Both the position numbers and the translations under genes were made by a program. From positions 1 to 64,000 of the forward strand of contig NZ_PDKN01000009.1 in NCBI RefSeq assembly GCF_004116335.1: a DNA stretch of 64,000 nucleotides, written 5' to 3'. The notes under the pieces are model-generated. The model ran no database searches. It was not told where the DNA came from and saw nothing but the letters and a program-made list of their open reading frames with translations. Below are positions 26,956 to 35,688 of the stretch, piece after piece (the stretch's first letter is position 1; each line of letters begins with the position of its first letter). The stretch is from Candidatus Marinarcus aquaticus. Its GTDB lineage: Bacteria > Campylobacterota > Campylobacteria > Campylobacterales > Arcobacteraceae.

Positions 26956-27847
26956 AATCTTTAGGGTTTGTTATTTGAGCAAGCTTCTTATCCATGATAG
27001 TTTCAATAATCTCTTGAGTGATTTCTTCAATATCTTTCTCAATAGCATACTCTGCACAAGCGATTAATACTTGATGTAAATATCCTAAGTTACCTTGACA
27101 TAATTCATATAATAATACTGCTTTTTCTTTTGAAGCTAAAAATGAAGGCTTTTTTAGGGGTAAGCGTTTTTCAAAACTTTGAAGTAATCCTCTAAACTCC
27201 TGATTTAAGTCCCATTTATTCAATTTGATAATATCAAATCTACTTACTAATTGAGGATCATTATATAAAAGAGTAGCAGCAGCTTTTGTACCAACACCAA
27301 TCATCGGTATCATAAGTTCATTACTCAAATTTTTAATTTGGTCTAAGATAGTACATTGTTTAGTGGGAGTACCTCTTAATAAATTATGCAACTCATCAAA
27401 AATAATGGTCTTAACCTGACATATTTTTAGTAAATGAATGGCTTGTTGTTTTAGTTTTAAAGTAGAATGTGAAACTCTATATGGTGCCCAGAATTGATCT
27501 AATATTGATGTATAAAATTCTTTTTCCGATGAACCTTGAATATTAACATATATAACAGGTTTTAAAGTAGTTGTTCCGTCTAAAGTTTCCATTTTCTTAT
27601 TGGGATTCATTGCATAAAACTTTTTTGCAATTGTAGTTTTTCCCATATTTGGGTCACCAATAAGTAATAAGTTTTGCATTCGATTTTTTTTAGGTTTATT
27701 CATAAAGTTTGACATGACTTGAATGACTTCTTTTGCTTTAGGATAATAAATCATAAAATCTTGATCTAAAGAATAGGTTCGTTCCTCTTTGCTTAGAGAC
27801 ATCAGGTGTTGAAAATCAGGGTGAATGTGTTCATAATTTATTTGCAT
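26942..27847 (-). CDS. tnsC: TnsC/TniB-type AAA+ transposition regulator
   Basis: 301 residues. Walker A GDPNMGKTT at 64-72 and Walker B IIFDELHNLL at about 148-157. TnsC forms ATP-dependent filaments on the target selected by TniQ and activates TnsAB. Its length is closer to TniB (~300) than to Tn7 TnsC (~550), so this is the compact type. It starts ten bases after tnsB ends, with AAGGAT upstream of the ATG. Confidence 0.94.
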   Translation of the reverse strand: MQINYEHIHPDFQHLMSLSKEERTYSLDQDFMIYYPKAKEVIQVMSNFMNKPKKNRMQNLLLIGDPNMGKTTIAKKFYAMNPNKKMETLDGTTTLKPVIYVNIQGSSEKEFYTSILDQFWAPYRVSHSTLKLKQQAIHLLKICQVKTIIFDELHNLLRGTPTKQCTILDQIKNLSNELMIPMIGVGTKAAATLLYNDPQLVSRFDIIKLNKWDLNQEFRGLLQSFEKRLPLKKPSFLASKEKAVLLYELCQGNLGYLHQVLIACAEYAIEKDIEEITQEIIETIMDKKLAQITNPKDYATS

Positions 27848-27856
27848 ATAGTATCC

Positions 27857-29755
27857 TTAATCAAAGTCAGGTATTTCTTCATCCCAAAAATCATGAGATT
27901 GTCTAGTACGAGTAGATTTTTTTACTTGCTTAATGTCTTGAATATTTTGAGTGAGTTTTATATTGTTTTTTACTTTTTGTATAAACTTTTTCTGCTTCTT
28001 AGTCTTTCGTACAGATTCCTTTACATGGTCATAAAGTTCTTTATAACCAAGAATAATATTACGTTCATTTAAAACTTGATTATTGACTTTGGAAATATTT
28101 GCTTTAATCATATTAAGCTCTTGTAAACTCATTCGTGGTATTTCTGTATTAGCCAATGGTATTTCATGATATTCTTGTTGTAAATTATCATAAAACCATA
28201 TAGTGGAAATATCTCTAGGATCTCGTTTAAATATATACTGAGAGTCTTCTTTTTTCAGTTTAAGCCCTTGATCATAGCCTCTAATTTTAGTTCTGAGTAC
28301 AGGATGAAAATAGTTCAATCCATCTATTGTTACACCATTTTTTTGTACACTTCTTTCAATGGTTGGTAAAAAATCTAATGTTAAACTGGTTTCATCTACC
28401 GGTAGTTGAGGGTAGCCAATACCAGGGCACTCACTACTACCTAAAATTCCTTTTTTCCATTGTTCAAAAGGTGTTGAATCAATACCACTGTGGTAATTGT
28501 GTTGATATATTTTTGTAATGTAAAGTAATAACCATCTTTCAAATTCACTGAATGTCATACATGCATATTTCTCAGAATCATAACTACCTTTTTGCTGTAT
28601 ATTAGATTTTGGTGAACCTGGGATATCATGAACTTCAGTCATAGTTGTACCAATCAATCTTTCTATGTGTCCACCGTATTCTTTTTTTCCAATTGGACGA
28701 AACTCAATATGTATACCATTTGCAAGACAAGCTTGTTCAACAGAAAAAGACCTGAAATCAGCTCCATTATCGGTAGCTATATTATCAATTTGACCCCATA
28801 CATTCCATTCCTCTTCAATATTAAAATCATTTAACAACTTGTCTTTTTTTAAAATAGAGTTCACAATACACATACCAACTGAGACACCACTTGGTGCATC
28901 TAAAGACAGATAGTATCCAACGATCATTCTTGAATAAACATCAATTGCTAGTGTAATCCAAGGTCGTCCAATTGCAGTACGCTCTTCATCGTCAACAATT
29001 TGTAAGTCTACAAGTGTATGGTCTATTTGTACAACTTGTAATGGATAATCCGCTTTGTAGTGTTTTGGTGCAGGTGCAAACTTATCTCTTGCAGAAGCCT
29101 TGTTTTTTCTTTTTTCTAATAATTCATATTGACTGAGTTTATTGATTCTATTTCTTATAGTATTGTTACTTGGAAAGGTAAGGTTTCGTTCAAGGCATTT
29201 TATTTTTATTGTATTGATAATAGATTTAATACTTGGTTTATGCACAGTAAGATAATCATTTTTTATTGTCTCTTGAATGATATCTTCAATATCTTGCTCA
29301 ATAAAAACTGTATCTTTCTTTCGTCCTCTTTTTTGTGATAACAAGCCAGTAACAGTACCAGTTGATTTATATCCTCTGTGCCATCTATATAGGGTTGTAA
29401 AGTGAATACCTATTTCTTCTGCGTGTTGTTCAATTTCTGCTCTAGTGTCACCATTTAATATAGGTCTTATCGCAATCAATCTTTCTTCAATTTTTTTCCA
29501 ATCATCATCTGCTATATCGTTGACATCCTTATGAATATAACCATTATCTTTAATTGAATCTTTTGGTAAAGGTTTTATATGTTCTATCAAAAGTCTTTTT
29601 GCTTCATTTGTATGAATATCTATACCTATTACTTCATTAAAATCAATTAACTGAGTAATCTTAAATGTTTTGCTATCATATTTGACAAATTCACCAATAG
29701 CTAAATTTAGTTTTTCTCTTGATATTTTATGGTTAGATTGATTTTGTGAGCTCAT
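27857..29755 (-). CDS. tnsB: TnsB DDE transposase
   Basis: 632 residues from the ATG at 29755, chosen because TAGGAG lies eight bases upstream and the ATG overlaps the tnsA stop as ATGA; an earlier Met 13 codons upstream is less likely. N-terminal helix-turn-helix DNA-binding domains (about 90-225) precede the RNase H-like catalytic core with Asp245 (VVQIDHTL), Asp329 (IATDNGADF) and Glu365 (YGGHIERLIG). A Mu-type beta barrel and a basic C-terminus (KKTKKQKKFIQKVK), which would contact TnsC, follow. TnsB cuts the 3' ends and joins them to the target. Confidence 0.95.
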   Translation of the reverse strand: MSSQNQSNHKISREKLNLAIGEFVKYDSKTFKITQLIDFNEVIGIDIHTNEAKRLLIEHIKPLPKDSIKDNGYIHKDVNDIADDDWKKIEERLIAIRPILNGDTRAEIEQHAEEIGIHFTTLYRWHRGYKSTGTVTGLLSQKRGRKKDTVFIEQDIEDIIQETIKNDYLTVHKPSIKSIINTIKIKCLERNLTFPSNNTIRNRINKLSQYELLEKRKNKASARDKFAPAPKHYKADYPLQVVQIDHTLVDLQIVDDEERTAIGRPWITLAIDVYSRMIVGYYLSLDAPSGVSVGMCIVNSILKKDKLLNDFNIEEEWNVWGQIDNIATDNGADFRSFSVEQACLANGIHIEFRPIGKKEYGGHIERLIGTTMTEVHDIPGSPKSNIQQKGSYDSEKYACMTFSEFERWLLLYITKIYQHNYHSGIDSTPFEQWKKGILGSSECPGIGYPQLPVDETSLTLDFLPTIERSVQKNGVTIDGLNYFHPVLRTKIRGYDQGLKLKKEDSQYIFKRDPRDISTIWFYDNLQQEYHEIPLANTEIPRMSLQELNMIKANISKVNNQVLNERNIILGYKELYDHVKESVRKTKKQKKFIQKVKNNIKLTQNIQDIKQVKKSTRTRQSHDFWDEEIPDFD

Positions 29756-30450
29756 ATTTCTACTCCTAGATTCTCTTCTTCGATGTTTAACCAAATAACA
29801 GTATTATTATTGAGTAATACATTTAAGTCAGTTAAAATTACTTTTGTATGAAGTAAAAACCAGATATGAGATAGAGCGATACTTTTTTGGAGGTCTGTTA
29901 CATATAGATGTGTCAAAAGATGTTCAACAGTTGTATGACCAACTGCTAAAAGGTGATTTTTTATAAGTTCAATATAATCTAAATCAGCTCGAAACTCTTT
30001 ATATCGATTTAGAAAAACAATGTTTTTTAATTGAGTACTCTCTATACGATTTTCATTAAATATTTTAAATCTGTAGTCTACTTCATTACAGAATTTAATT
30101 GCAGCTTTAAATTTTAATTTTAGTGTATCTTTATTTTCAATTAGTTTATTTGATGGTTTGACTTCAACCAATAAAGGCTTAATTGGAGGTCTTTGAATAT
30201 TATTTGTATCTTTAAAAAAGACCAAAAAGTCTGGACTATAAGTACTTTTATTACCATTAGCCGTTATGTAATCAATAACTAGGGGTTGTGAGATAACATC
30301 TAGTACTATATCATTAAATTCTAAAGTTGTTAGGAATTTTTTTTCTAGGAGTGATTCAAATTGAATGCTTTTTTCACTTCTAAACGAATAAGTTCCAGAA
30401 GTACTTCCATATGTATAGCCAATTTTTCGTCTATTTAGTGGAATTTTCAC
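29752..30450 (-). CDS. tnsA: TnsA endonuclease
   Basis: 232 residues starting at GTG (30450) with GAGGAAAG upstream. The restriction-endonuclease-like active site is visible as FESLLEKKF (Glu32/Glu36), YSPDFLVFF (Asp74) and LLVEVKPS (Glu96, Lys98). The C-terminal ~80 residues form the TnsC/DNA-contacting helical part. TnsA nicks the 5' ends so that the element moves by clean cut-and-paste. It is the first gene of the transposition operon. A candidate TnsB site (30465-30471) lies just upstream of its start, which would allow self-repression as in Tn7. Confidence 0.93.
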   Translation of the reverse strand: MKIPLNRRKIGYTYGSTSGTYSFRSEKSIQFESLLEKKFLTTLEFNDIVLDVISQPLVIDYITANGNKSTYSPDFLVFFKDTNNIQRPPIKPLLVEVKPSNKLIENKDTLKLKFKAAIKFCNEVDYRFKIFNENRIESTQLKNIVFLNRYKEFRADLDYIELIKNHLLAVGHTTVEHLLTHLYVTDLQKSIALSHIWFLLHTKVILTDLNVLLNNNTVIWLNIEEENLGVEI

Positions 30451-30589
30451 ACTTTCCTCACATTTTGTAGCATTTATTAATGTATAATGTTATATGGTAA
30501 ATGTAAATTGTATCATTTTTAAATGAACCGTAAATTAACAAATTCCATAAAATTGAATTAAATTGTAGCAGGATTAAATAAAAATGTCA
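30451..30589. promoter_or_regulatory. Transposon right end with candidate TnsB-binding repeats
   Basis: The right terminus ends AAATGTCA. Three motifs in inverted orientation relative to the left end are TTGTAGC (30465-30471), TTGTATC (30508-30514) and TTGTAGC (30563-30569). Read inward they are GCTACAA or GATACAA, matching the left-end motifs. The spacing is 43 and 55 bp. The tnsA promoter must lie among these sites. A TACAAT-like -10 element could partly explain the motif, so binding remains inference. Confidence 0.6.
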
Positions 30590-31030
30590 CCTTGTGGTAA
30601 TCTTTTAAGTACACACAAAGAGTGCCGTTGCAGTGATGTGGAAGTCAATCGATATAAAGGCAGACTCTCTGAGCCCTTTTTAGATAGAATTGATTTATAT
30701 GTGACCATGACAGATGTCAATAAAAATGATCGCTCAGATGTGAGTTCTTTAGAGTTTCATGAACAAGTGCTCAAAGCATTTAAGATGCAAAAACAAAGAG
30801 CTCAAGAGAGTCTTAATGGGAAACTTGAAGATGAGATACTCAATCGTTACTGTATCTTAAATGAGGAATCACAGATGGTTTTAGATAAGGCCATTGTGAA
30901 TTTAAATCTCTCTTTTCGAAGTATCAACAAGGTTAAAAAAGTGGCACGTACCATTGCTGATTTAGAGCAGAGTGAAACAATACAACGCATACACTTAATG
31001 GAAGCATTGAGTTACAGAAAGCGTGCTTAA
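30584..31030 (+). pseudogene. comM: comM, 3' fragment
   Basis: Codons from 30593 on encode the last ~145 residues of ComM: CGNLLSTHKECRCS, the LSEPFLDRIDLYV segment with the arginine-finger region, and the C-terminal lid ending in the RSINKVKKVARTIADLEQ helix. It is in frame with the 5' fragment once the transposon is removed. The transposon terminus supplies an in-frame ATG (30584-30586) with AGGA at 30570-30573, so this part might be translated as a separate 148-residue protein. Activity without the Walker motifs is unlikely. Confidence 0.93.
30590..30594 (+). repeat. Target site duplication, right copy (CCTTG)
   Basis: Identical to the five bases preceding the left transposon end at 14853-14857. 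Removing one copy together with the element rebuilds the comM reading frame exactly through NPCPCGNLL. Confidence 0.92.
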
Positions 31031-31039
31031 GGAGTTTTT

Positions 31040-31819
31040 ATGATCAATACCATTATGAAAGATACCCTCAAACTGATTTTTGAAAAGTGGGTGATTTTGA
31101 TAAAAGTTCTATTTCCCTATATGGTTATTTTGATGGTTACAGATGCTTTTATGCAAGAAAGCACGGCTCGAGTGATACTTGGCAAGACGCAAGAGGGGGA
31201 TATCTATACGGTTGCAGTGGGTGTGCTTATGAGTGCATTGATGTCACTTTTGATTGCGGTAAAAACACACCGTATACTTTTACTGCCTTCCTTTGAAATC
31301 TCAGCATTGGAGTTTTTATGTTTTGGATATAAAGAAGTGAGATTTTTATGGATCAGTTTGATCTTGAGTGTGATGACGTTTGTTATTCCCGTGATGCTCT
31401 ATTTTATTTTTAAACTTTTAGGTATTATTCCTATGATGGGTGTCTTCGTTGGAATTAGTGTGTCAAGTTTTATTGTTGCTCGACTTTCAATGGTGTTGCC
31501 CAGTTGTGCGATTGGTCAGCACATGAGTTTTAAAGATTCATGGCATTTAACACAAAAGTACAAATGGTTAAGTTATTTTATTATCATTCTTTATCCTATT
31601 TTAATCTCTGTGGTATTGAGCTTAGTATATGGGTTTGTTATTAATTTTTTAGCGGCACTCTTTTCCTTAGATTTAGCAGTGATGATGGTGGTGTTAAATG
31701 TGTGTATTACGGTACTTATTATCAGTGCCATTTCTGCCATGTATCGTTATATCTCTTGCAGTTGCGATGAGTTTAAATATGAAGTGGTATGTGTGGATGA
31801 TGATAAAATCAAAGAGTAA
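31040..31819 (+). CDS. Polytopic membrane protein, unknown function
   Basis: 259 residues with about five or six transmembrane helices (roughly 18-36, 55-75, 98-125, 130-150, 180-205 and 212-235) and a short acidic cytoplasmic tail. I do not recognise the family; the general style resembles uncharacterised glycerophosphoryl-type integral membrane proteins. AAGGAG lies upstream of the ATG, ten bases after comM, so it was probably co-transcribed with comM before the insertion. The transposon may have changed its expression. Confidence 0.65.
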   Translation: MINTIMKDTLKLIFEKWVILIKVLFPYMVILMVTDAFMQESTARVILGKTQEGDIYTVAVGVLMSALMSLLIAVKTHRILLLPSFEISALEFLCFGYKEVRFLWISLILSVMTFVIPVMLYFIFKLLGIIPMMGVFVGISVSSFIVARLSMVLPSCAIGQHMSFKDSWHLTQKYKWLSYFIIILYPILISVVLSLVYGFVINFLAALFSLDLAVMMVVLNVCITVLIISAISAMYRYISCSCDEFKYEVVCVDDDKIKE

Positions 31820-31882
31820 CTCTATTACATGCTTATTAGCCTTTTTTAGCTACAATGTGACCAATTAAAGAAGGAGAGCTGT

Positions 31883-32557
31883 ATGAGATACGTTCTTTTT
31901 ATGGTAATGGGCTTTTTTCTAACTGCTTGCAGCAATAATATCGCCGTTGTTGGCATAAACGATGGTGAAACGCTGGTCAATGAAAAGGGTAAACCTTTAT
32001 TAAAAGCACAATATGAAACACTGTTTCGTTATGATAATGGCTATTATAAAAGTTATAAAAATGGTAAATACGGTATTATAAGCACTTCTGGTGATGAGAT
32101 TGTACCTGCTATGTATGACAAAATTGGCATCATGCAGTACGATACTATTGTGGTTGAACAAGAAGGGAAATATGGTTTGTTAAACAGTCGGTTTAAACAG
32201 ATAGTCAAACCGCAATATGAGAGTATAAAACCGATTGACAATGGATTGTTTGTAGTGGCTCAAAATGGAAAGTTTGGATGCATTGACAGAGATAATGATA
32301 TAGAACAAGCACTTAAATATGATATGGTCTATCCTTTTTTTGAAGGGCTTGCACGTGTGCAAGTGGATGAAAAATTTGGATTTATCAATGATGAGTGTGA
32401 AGAAGTAACCAAAGCAGTCTATGATTTTGCAAGTGATTTTTACAACGGGTTTGCTCAAGTTCAACGAAATGGTAAAATGAGTTATGTAAACAGTTCAGGA
32501 GAAGAGATTGCTAAATTGCGTTTTGATGGCGCACAAATATTTAAAGGACATAATTAG
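31883..32557 (+). CDS. WG-repeat lipoprotein
   Basis: 224 residues. A lipoprotein signal (MRYVLFMVMGFFLTAC, Cys16) precedes about five WG/KWG-type repeats, each with KYGxIxxxGxEIVxPxYDxI spacing (for example YGIISTSGDEIVPAMYDKI and FGCIDRDNDIEQALKYDMV). WG repeats form beta-propeller-like or elongated surfaces of unknown binding function. Likely exported and lipid-anchored. AAGGAGAG precedes the ATG, and it abuts era with no gap. Confidence 0.85.
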   Translation: MRYVLFMVMGFFLTACSNNIAVVGINDGETLVNEKGKPLLKAQYETLFRYDNGYYKSYKNGKYGIISTSGDEIVPAMYDKIGIMQYDTIVVEQEGKYGLLNSRFKQIVKPQYESIKPIDNGLFVVAQNGKFGCIDRDNDIEQALKYDMVYPFFEGLARVQVDEKFGFINDECEEVTKAVYDFASDFYNGFAQVQRNGKMSYVNSSGEEIAKLRFDGAQIFKGHN

Positions 32558-33439
32558 ATGACAAAATGCGGATACGTTTCAGTAGTAGGACGGCCCAATG
32601 CAGGGAAAAGTTCACTTTTAAACTGGTTGGTTGGTGAAAAGATTGCCATGGTTTCACACAAAGCCAATGCAACAAGAAAAAGAGCCAATATCATTGTGAT
32701 GCATAATGATGACCAGATTGTTTTTGTGGACACCCCAGGAATTCATGAAACGGAAAAACTGCTCAATCAATTTATGCTTGATGAAGCACTTAAAGCGATG
32801 GGTGATTGTGATTTGATTCTATTTTTAGCTCCTGTAACAGATAAAGTGCAACACTATGAAGACTTCTTGGTTAAAAACAAAAAAAACACCAAACACATCT
32901 TACTGCTTACCAAAATTGACTTTGTAAGCAATCAAGAGTTGCTTGATAAGATGAAAGAGTATGAGAAGTACCGTGATAAGTATGAATCAATCATTCCTGT
33001 ATCCATTAAAAAAGGAACTAAACACAGTGATATTTTAGACTCAGTGGTTAAGGAATTACCAGAGCATCCTTATTTGTTTGATCCTGAGATTTTAACCACC
33101 GAACACTTAAGAGATATCTATAAAGAGTTTATTCGTGAATCCATCTTTGAAAACATCAGTGATGAAATCCCATACGAAACCGATGTACTGATTAATAAAG
33201 TAGAAGAGAAACCCAACGTGGATGTGATAAAAGCTACGATTATTGTACAAAAAAGCACGCAAAAAGGCATGATCATTGGTAAAGGTGCCGCAGCCATTAA
33301 ACGTATTGGGAAAGATGCTCGAACAAAAATTGAAAAGCTCAGTGGAAAAAAGGTCTACTTAGAACTTTTTGTTTCCATTAAAAAAGGCTGGACCAAAAAC
33401 AAACAAGGTCTTAAAGAGCTTGGATATGATGTAGATTAA
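32558..33439 (+). CDS. era: GTPase Era
   Basis: 293 residues. G1 GRPNAGKSS (11-19), G3 DTPG, G4 TKID, then a C-terminal KH domain (GMIIGKGAAAIKRIGKDAR) that binds the 3' end of 16S rRNA. Era assists maturation of the small ribosomal subunit and is normally essential. It starts immediately after the stop of the lipoprotein gene, so the genes share a transcript. Confidence 0.97.
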   Translation: MTKCGYVSVVGRPNAGKSSLLNWLVGEKIAMVSHKANATRKRANIIVMHNDDQIVFVDTPGIHETEKLLNQFMLDEALKAMGDCDLILFLAPVTDKVQHYEDFLVKNKKNTKHILLLTKIDFVSNQELLDKMKEYEKYRDKYESIIPVSIKKGTKHSDILDSVVKELPEHPYLFDPEILTTEHLRDIYKEFIRESIFENISDEIPYETDVLINKVEEKPNVDVIKATIIVQKSTQKGMIIGKGAAAIKRIGKDARTKIEKLSGKKVYLELFVSIKKGWTKNKQGLKELGYDVD

Positions 33440-33516
33440 AGCTAAAAGTTAATAATTTACTTAATCGTAATTTAATGAATTGACGTTACAATACGGGAAT
33501 TCATTAAAAGGCGTTT

Positions 33517-35628
33517 ATGAAACTCTCTAAACTTATTTTTCAATCCATTTTCTGGGTTGCTTTTATCTCTATTTTTATTGTCATTACCTCTTCCATCTTT
33601 TTTCAATACAGAGATTTTCAAGCTGAAAAAACAAATTTGAAAGAGCAATTTATGACTCAAAATAAAGAGCTCATAAAAAATGAAGTCAATAAAGTCATCA
33701 CTTATATCGAGTATCAACATAATCGATACTATTCAGAAGTAAAAGAGCGTCTTTCACAACGTGTCAATGATGCTTATAATATTGCCATGGCGATTTATAA
33801 CCAAAACAAAAACAGCATGAGCAAAGAGGAGATTCAATACCTTATTGTAACGGCACTTCAAAATATATCATTCAGTAATCATCGAAGTTATTACTTTATA
33901 AACAGCAATCAAGGTGATGCCATTTTATACAATACCCAGTCAAAGTTAGGAAAAAATGAAAATATATGGCAGTTACAAGATAAAAATGGCACATTGTTTA
34001 TTCAAAAACAGGCGAATATTGCACGTAGTTTAAAAAGTGGATTTGTTAAAAACTACTTTGTAAAACCCGATCAAAAAATGGGTCAAGAGTACCCAAAACT
34101 AAGCTACGTCAAACTTTTTGAACCTTATGATTGGCACATAGGAATGGGTGAATATATCGATGATATGCAAGAGAGATTGGAAGAAAATATGTTGGAATGG
34201 ATCAGCACCATTCGTTTTGGAAATCAAGGCTATATTTATGTCAATACACTTGACGGTCATGCATTGGTATTTAATGGACAAAAACTTGAAAAACCAAAAT
34301 ACTGGGGCAGTGATCCGGTGTTTAAAAAAGAAGTCGATGCGGCGTTGAATAAAGAGAACCACTACTTTTATTATAAGTTCAGAAAACTTGACAGTATGGA
34401 ACTTTCAAATAAATTGGGTTATGTGGTACTTTTTGATGATTTTCAATGGCTCATTGGAAGTGGGATTTACATTGATGAAATCACACTCACTTTGGAAAAA
34501 AAGAGAGAGGAGTTGAATCGAAGTATTGTGTATCAAATACTCTTTTTTATTTTTATTAGTATTATCTTAACGGCAACGGTTTATTATCTTTCAAAACGTA
34601 TTCAAAAGTTTTTAGACAGCAGTGTGAATTATATGAAATATACATTTGATAAAGCCTCTAAAGAGTATTATGAAGTCAATACAGAAAAAATCACTTTTAA
34701 AGAGTTTCAAGCTTTGGCAAAGAGTTTGAATAAGACGCTTAAATCAAGAGAAGAGGTTCAAAAAAAGTTACGAAACTATTTGAAAATTGTTGATGCAAAT
34801 GTCATTACTTTCAGTATAGATAAAAAAGGCTTTATCACTGAAGCAAGTAAAGCGATGTGTAAAGTGAGTTCATATACTTATGATGAATTGGTAGGTCAAC
34901 ATTTTACTGTGTTGTTTGATACTCAGAGTGAAACCGTACTTTTTAAAGAGATTTGGCGTTATATCAAACGTGTGCATGGATGGTCAGGAGAGATACAAAA
35001 CGTTGATAAAAAAGGTGAGGTTTACTGGCTTAAAACCTATATTCACGCAAACTTTAAAGATAAAGAGGTGATTGATTATACCATCATTGCAGAAGATATC
35101 ACGGATAAAAAACGGGTTGAACATCTTTCAATTACCGATGGCTTAACTCAACTTTTTAATCGACGATATTTTAATGAAAAGATGCACAGTGAAATTAATC
35201 GTGTTAAACGCTCAAAAAGTTGTTTGGCATTTATGATGATTGATGTGGATTATTTTAAGATGTACAACGATACTTACGGTCACTTAGAAGGAGATGAGGT
35301 GCTTAAAGAGGTGGCCAATGTACTTCGACACTTTACAAAACGTTCCACAGATTTTGCTTTCAGATTAGGAGGGGAAGAGTTTGGGTTGTTGTTTGAGTGT
35401 GAACGCGTCAACAGTGCAGAGGGGTATGCCAATACAATCAAAGAGAGCATAGAAAATCTTAAAATCAAACATCGGCACTCTCATAAAGGGTATGTTACGG
35501 TTTCAATTGGTTTGGTGATTAAACAGTATAATGAAATCCAAGGAAGCAATGAGTTCTATAAATGTGCTGATAAAGCACTCTATGAAGCAAAACAGCTGGG
35601 GAGAAATCAAGTCATCATGGATGTGTAA
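33517..35628 (+). CDS. Membrane diguanylate cyclase with Cache sensor, PAS and GGDEF
   Basis: 703 residues. N-terminal transmembrane helix (7-27), then two single-Cache (sCache_2-like) repeats in the periplasm, each ending in the motif Y(D/F)xWHIGxGxYIDD or FQWLIGSGIYIDE (about 205-220 and 310-325). A second transmembrane helix (about 338-358) and a HAMP-like linker follow, then PAS (about 420-530) and GGDEF with the active-site motif RLGGEEFG. RSTD five residues before it is an RxxD inhibitory site. It would make cyclic di-GMP in response to a small extracellular ligand, probably an organic acid by analogy with sCache proteins. Closed by a weak AT hairpin. Confidence 0.93.
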   Translation: MKLSKLIFQSIFWVAFISIFIVITSSIFFQYRDFQAEKTNLKEQFMTQNKELIKNEVNKVITYIEYQHNRYYSEVKERLSQRVNDAYNIAMAIYNQNKNSMSKEEIQYLIVTALQNISFSNHRSYYFINSNQGDAILYNTQSKLGKNENIWQLQDKNGTLFIQKQANIARSLKSGFVKNYFVKPDQKMGQEYPKLSYVKLFEPYDWHIGMGEYIDDMQERLEENMLEWISTIRFGNQGYIYVNTLDGHALVFNGQKLEKPKYWGSDPVFKKEVDAALNKENHYFYYKFRKLDSMELSNKLGYVVLFDDFQWLIGSGIYIDEITLTLEKKREELNRSIVYQILFFIFISIILTATVYYLSKRIQKFLDSSVNYMKYTFDKASKEYYEVNTEKITFKEFQALAKSLNKTLKSREEVQKKLRNYLKIVDANVITFSIDKKGFITEASKAMCKVSSYTYDELVGQHFTVLFDTQSETVLFKEIWRYIKRVHGWSGEIQNVDKKGEVYWLKTYIHANFKDKEVIDYTIIAEDITDKKRVEHLSITDGLTQLFNRRYFNEKMHSEINRVKRSKSCLAFMMIDVDYFKMYNDTYGHLEGDEVLKEVANVLRHFTKRSTDFAFRLGGEEFGLLFECERVNSAEGYANTIKESIENLKIKHRHSHKGYVTVSIGLVIKQYNEIQGSNEFYKCADKALYEAKQLGRNQVIMDV

Positions 35629-35650
35629 AAATAACATTAATGTTATTTTT
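35627..35650 (+). terminator. Palindromic terminator-like hairpin
   Basis: A perfect 24-base palindrome (AAAAATAACATT and its complement) overlaps the stop of the GGDEF gene and ends in a run of five T. All pairs but two are A-T, so the stem is weak. Confidence 0.5.
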
Positions 35651-35688
35651 ATATAATAATTGATATAATTATTTCCAAGGTGGTATAG

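Larger units (their letters stand above)
14858..30589. mobile_element. Tn7-like transposon inserted in comM (15.7 kb)
   Basis: The element runs from TGTCATTT at the left to AAATGTCA at the right. The ends are imperfect inverted repeats (TGTCATTTCTAATTA against TGACATTTTTATTTA read inward, 12 of 15 identical) and are flanked by CCTTG duplications. It contains tnsA, tnsB, tnsC, tniQ, a TnsF-like gene and a TnsE-like gene, plus about 7.4 kb of cargo. The genes use AGA for arginine and are more AT-rich than the CGA/CGT-using flanking genes. Intact transposase motifs and undamaged ends suggest recent insertion and possible activity. The nearest known relatives by target and gene set are Tn6022/AbaR-type elements of comM. 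Confidence 0.95.

Noticed and set aside
14858-30589. CRISPR-associated transposon (CAST)
   Set aside because: No cas gene and no repeat-spacer array is present in the element; targeting is explained by TniQ and the TnsF-like protein.
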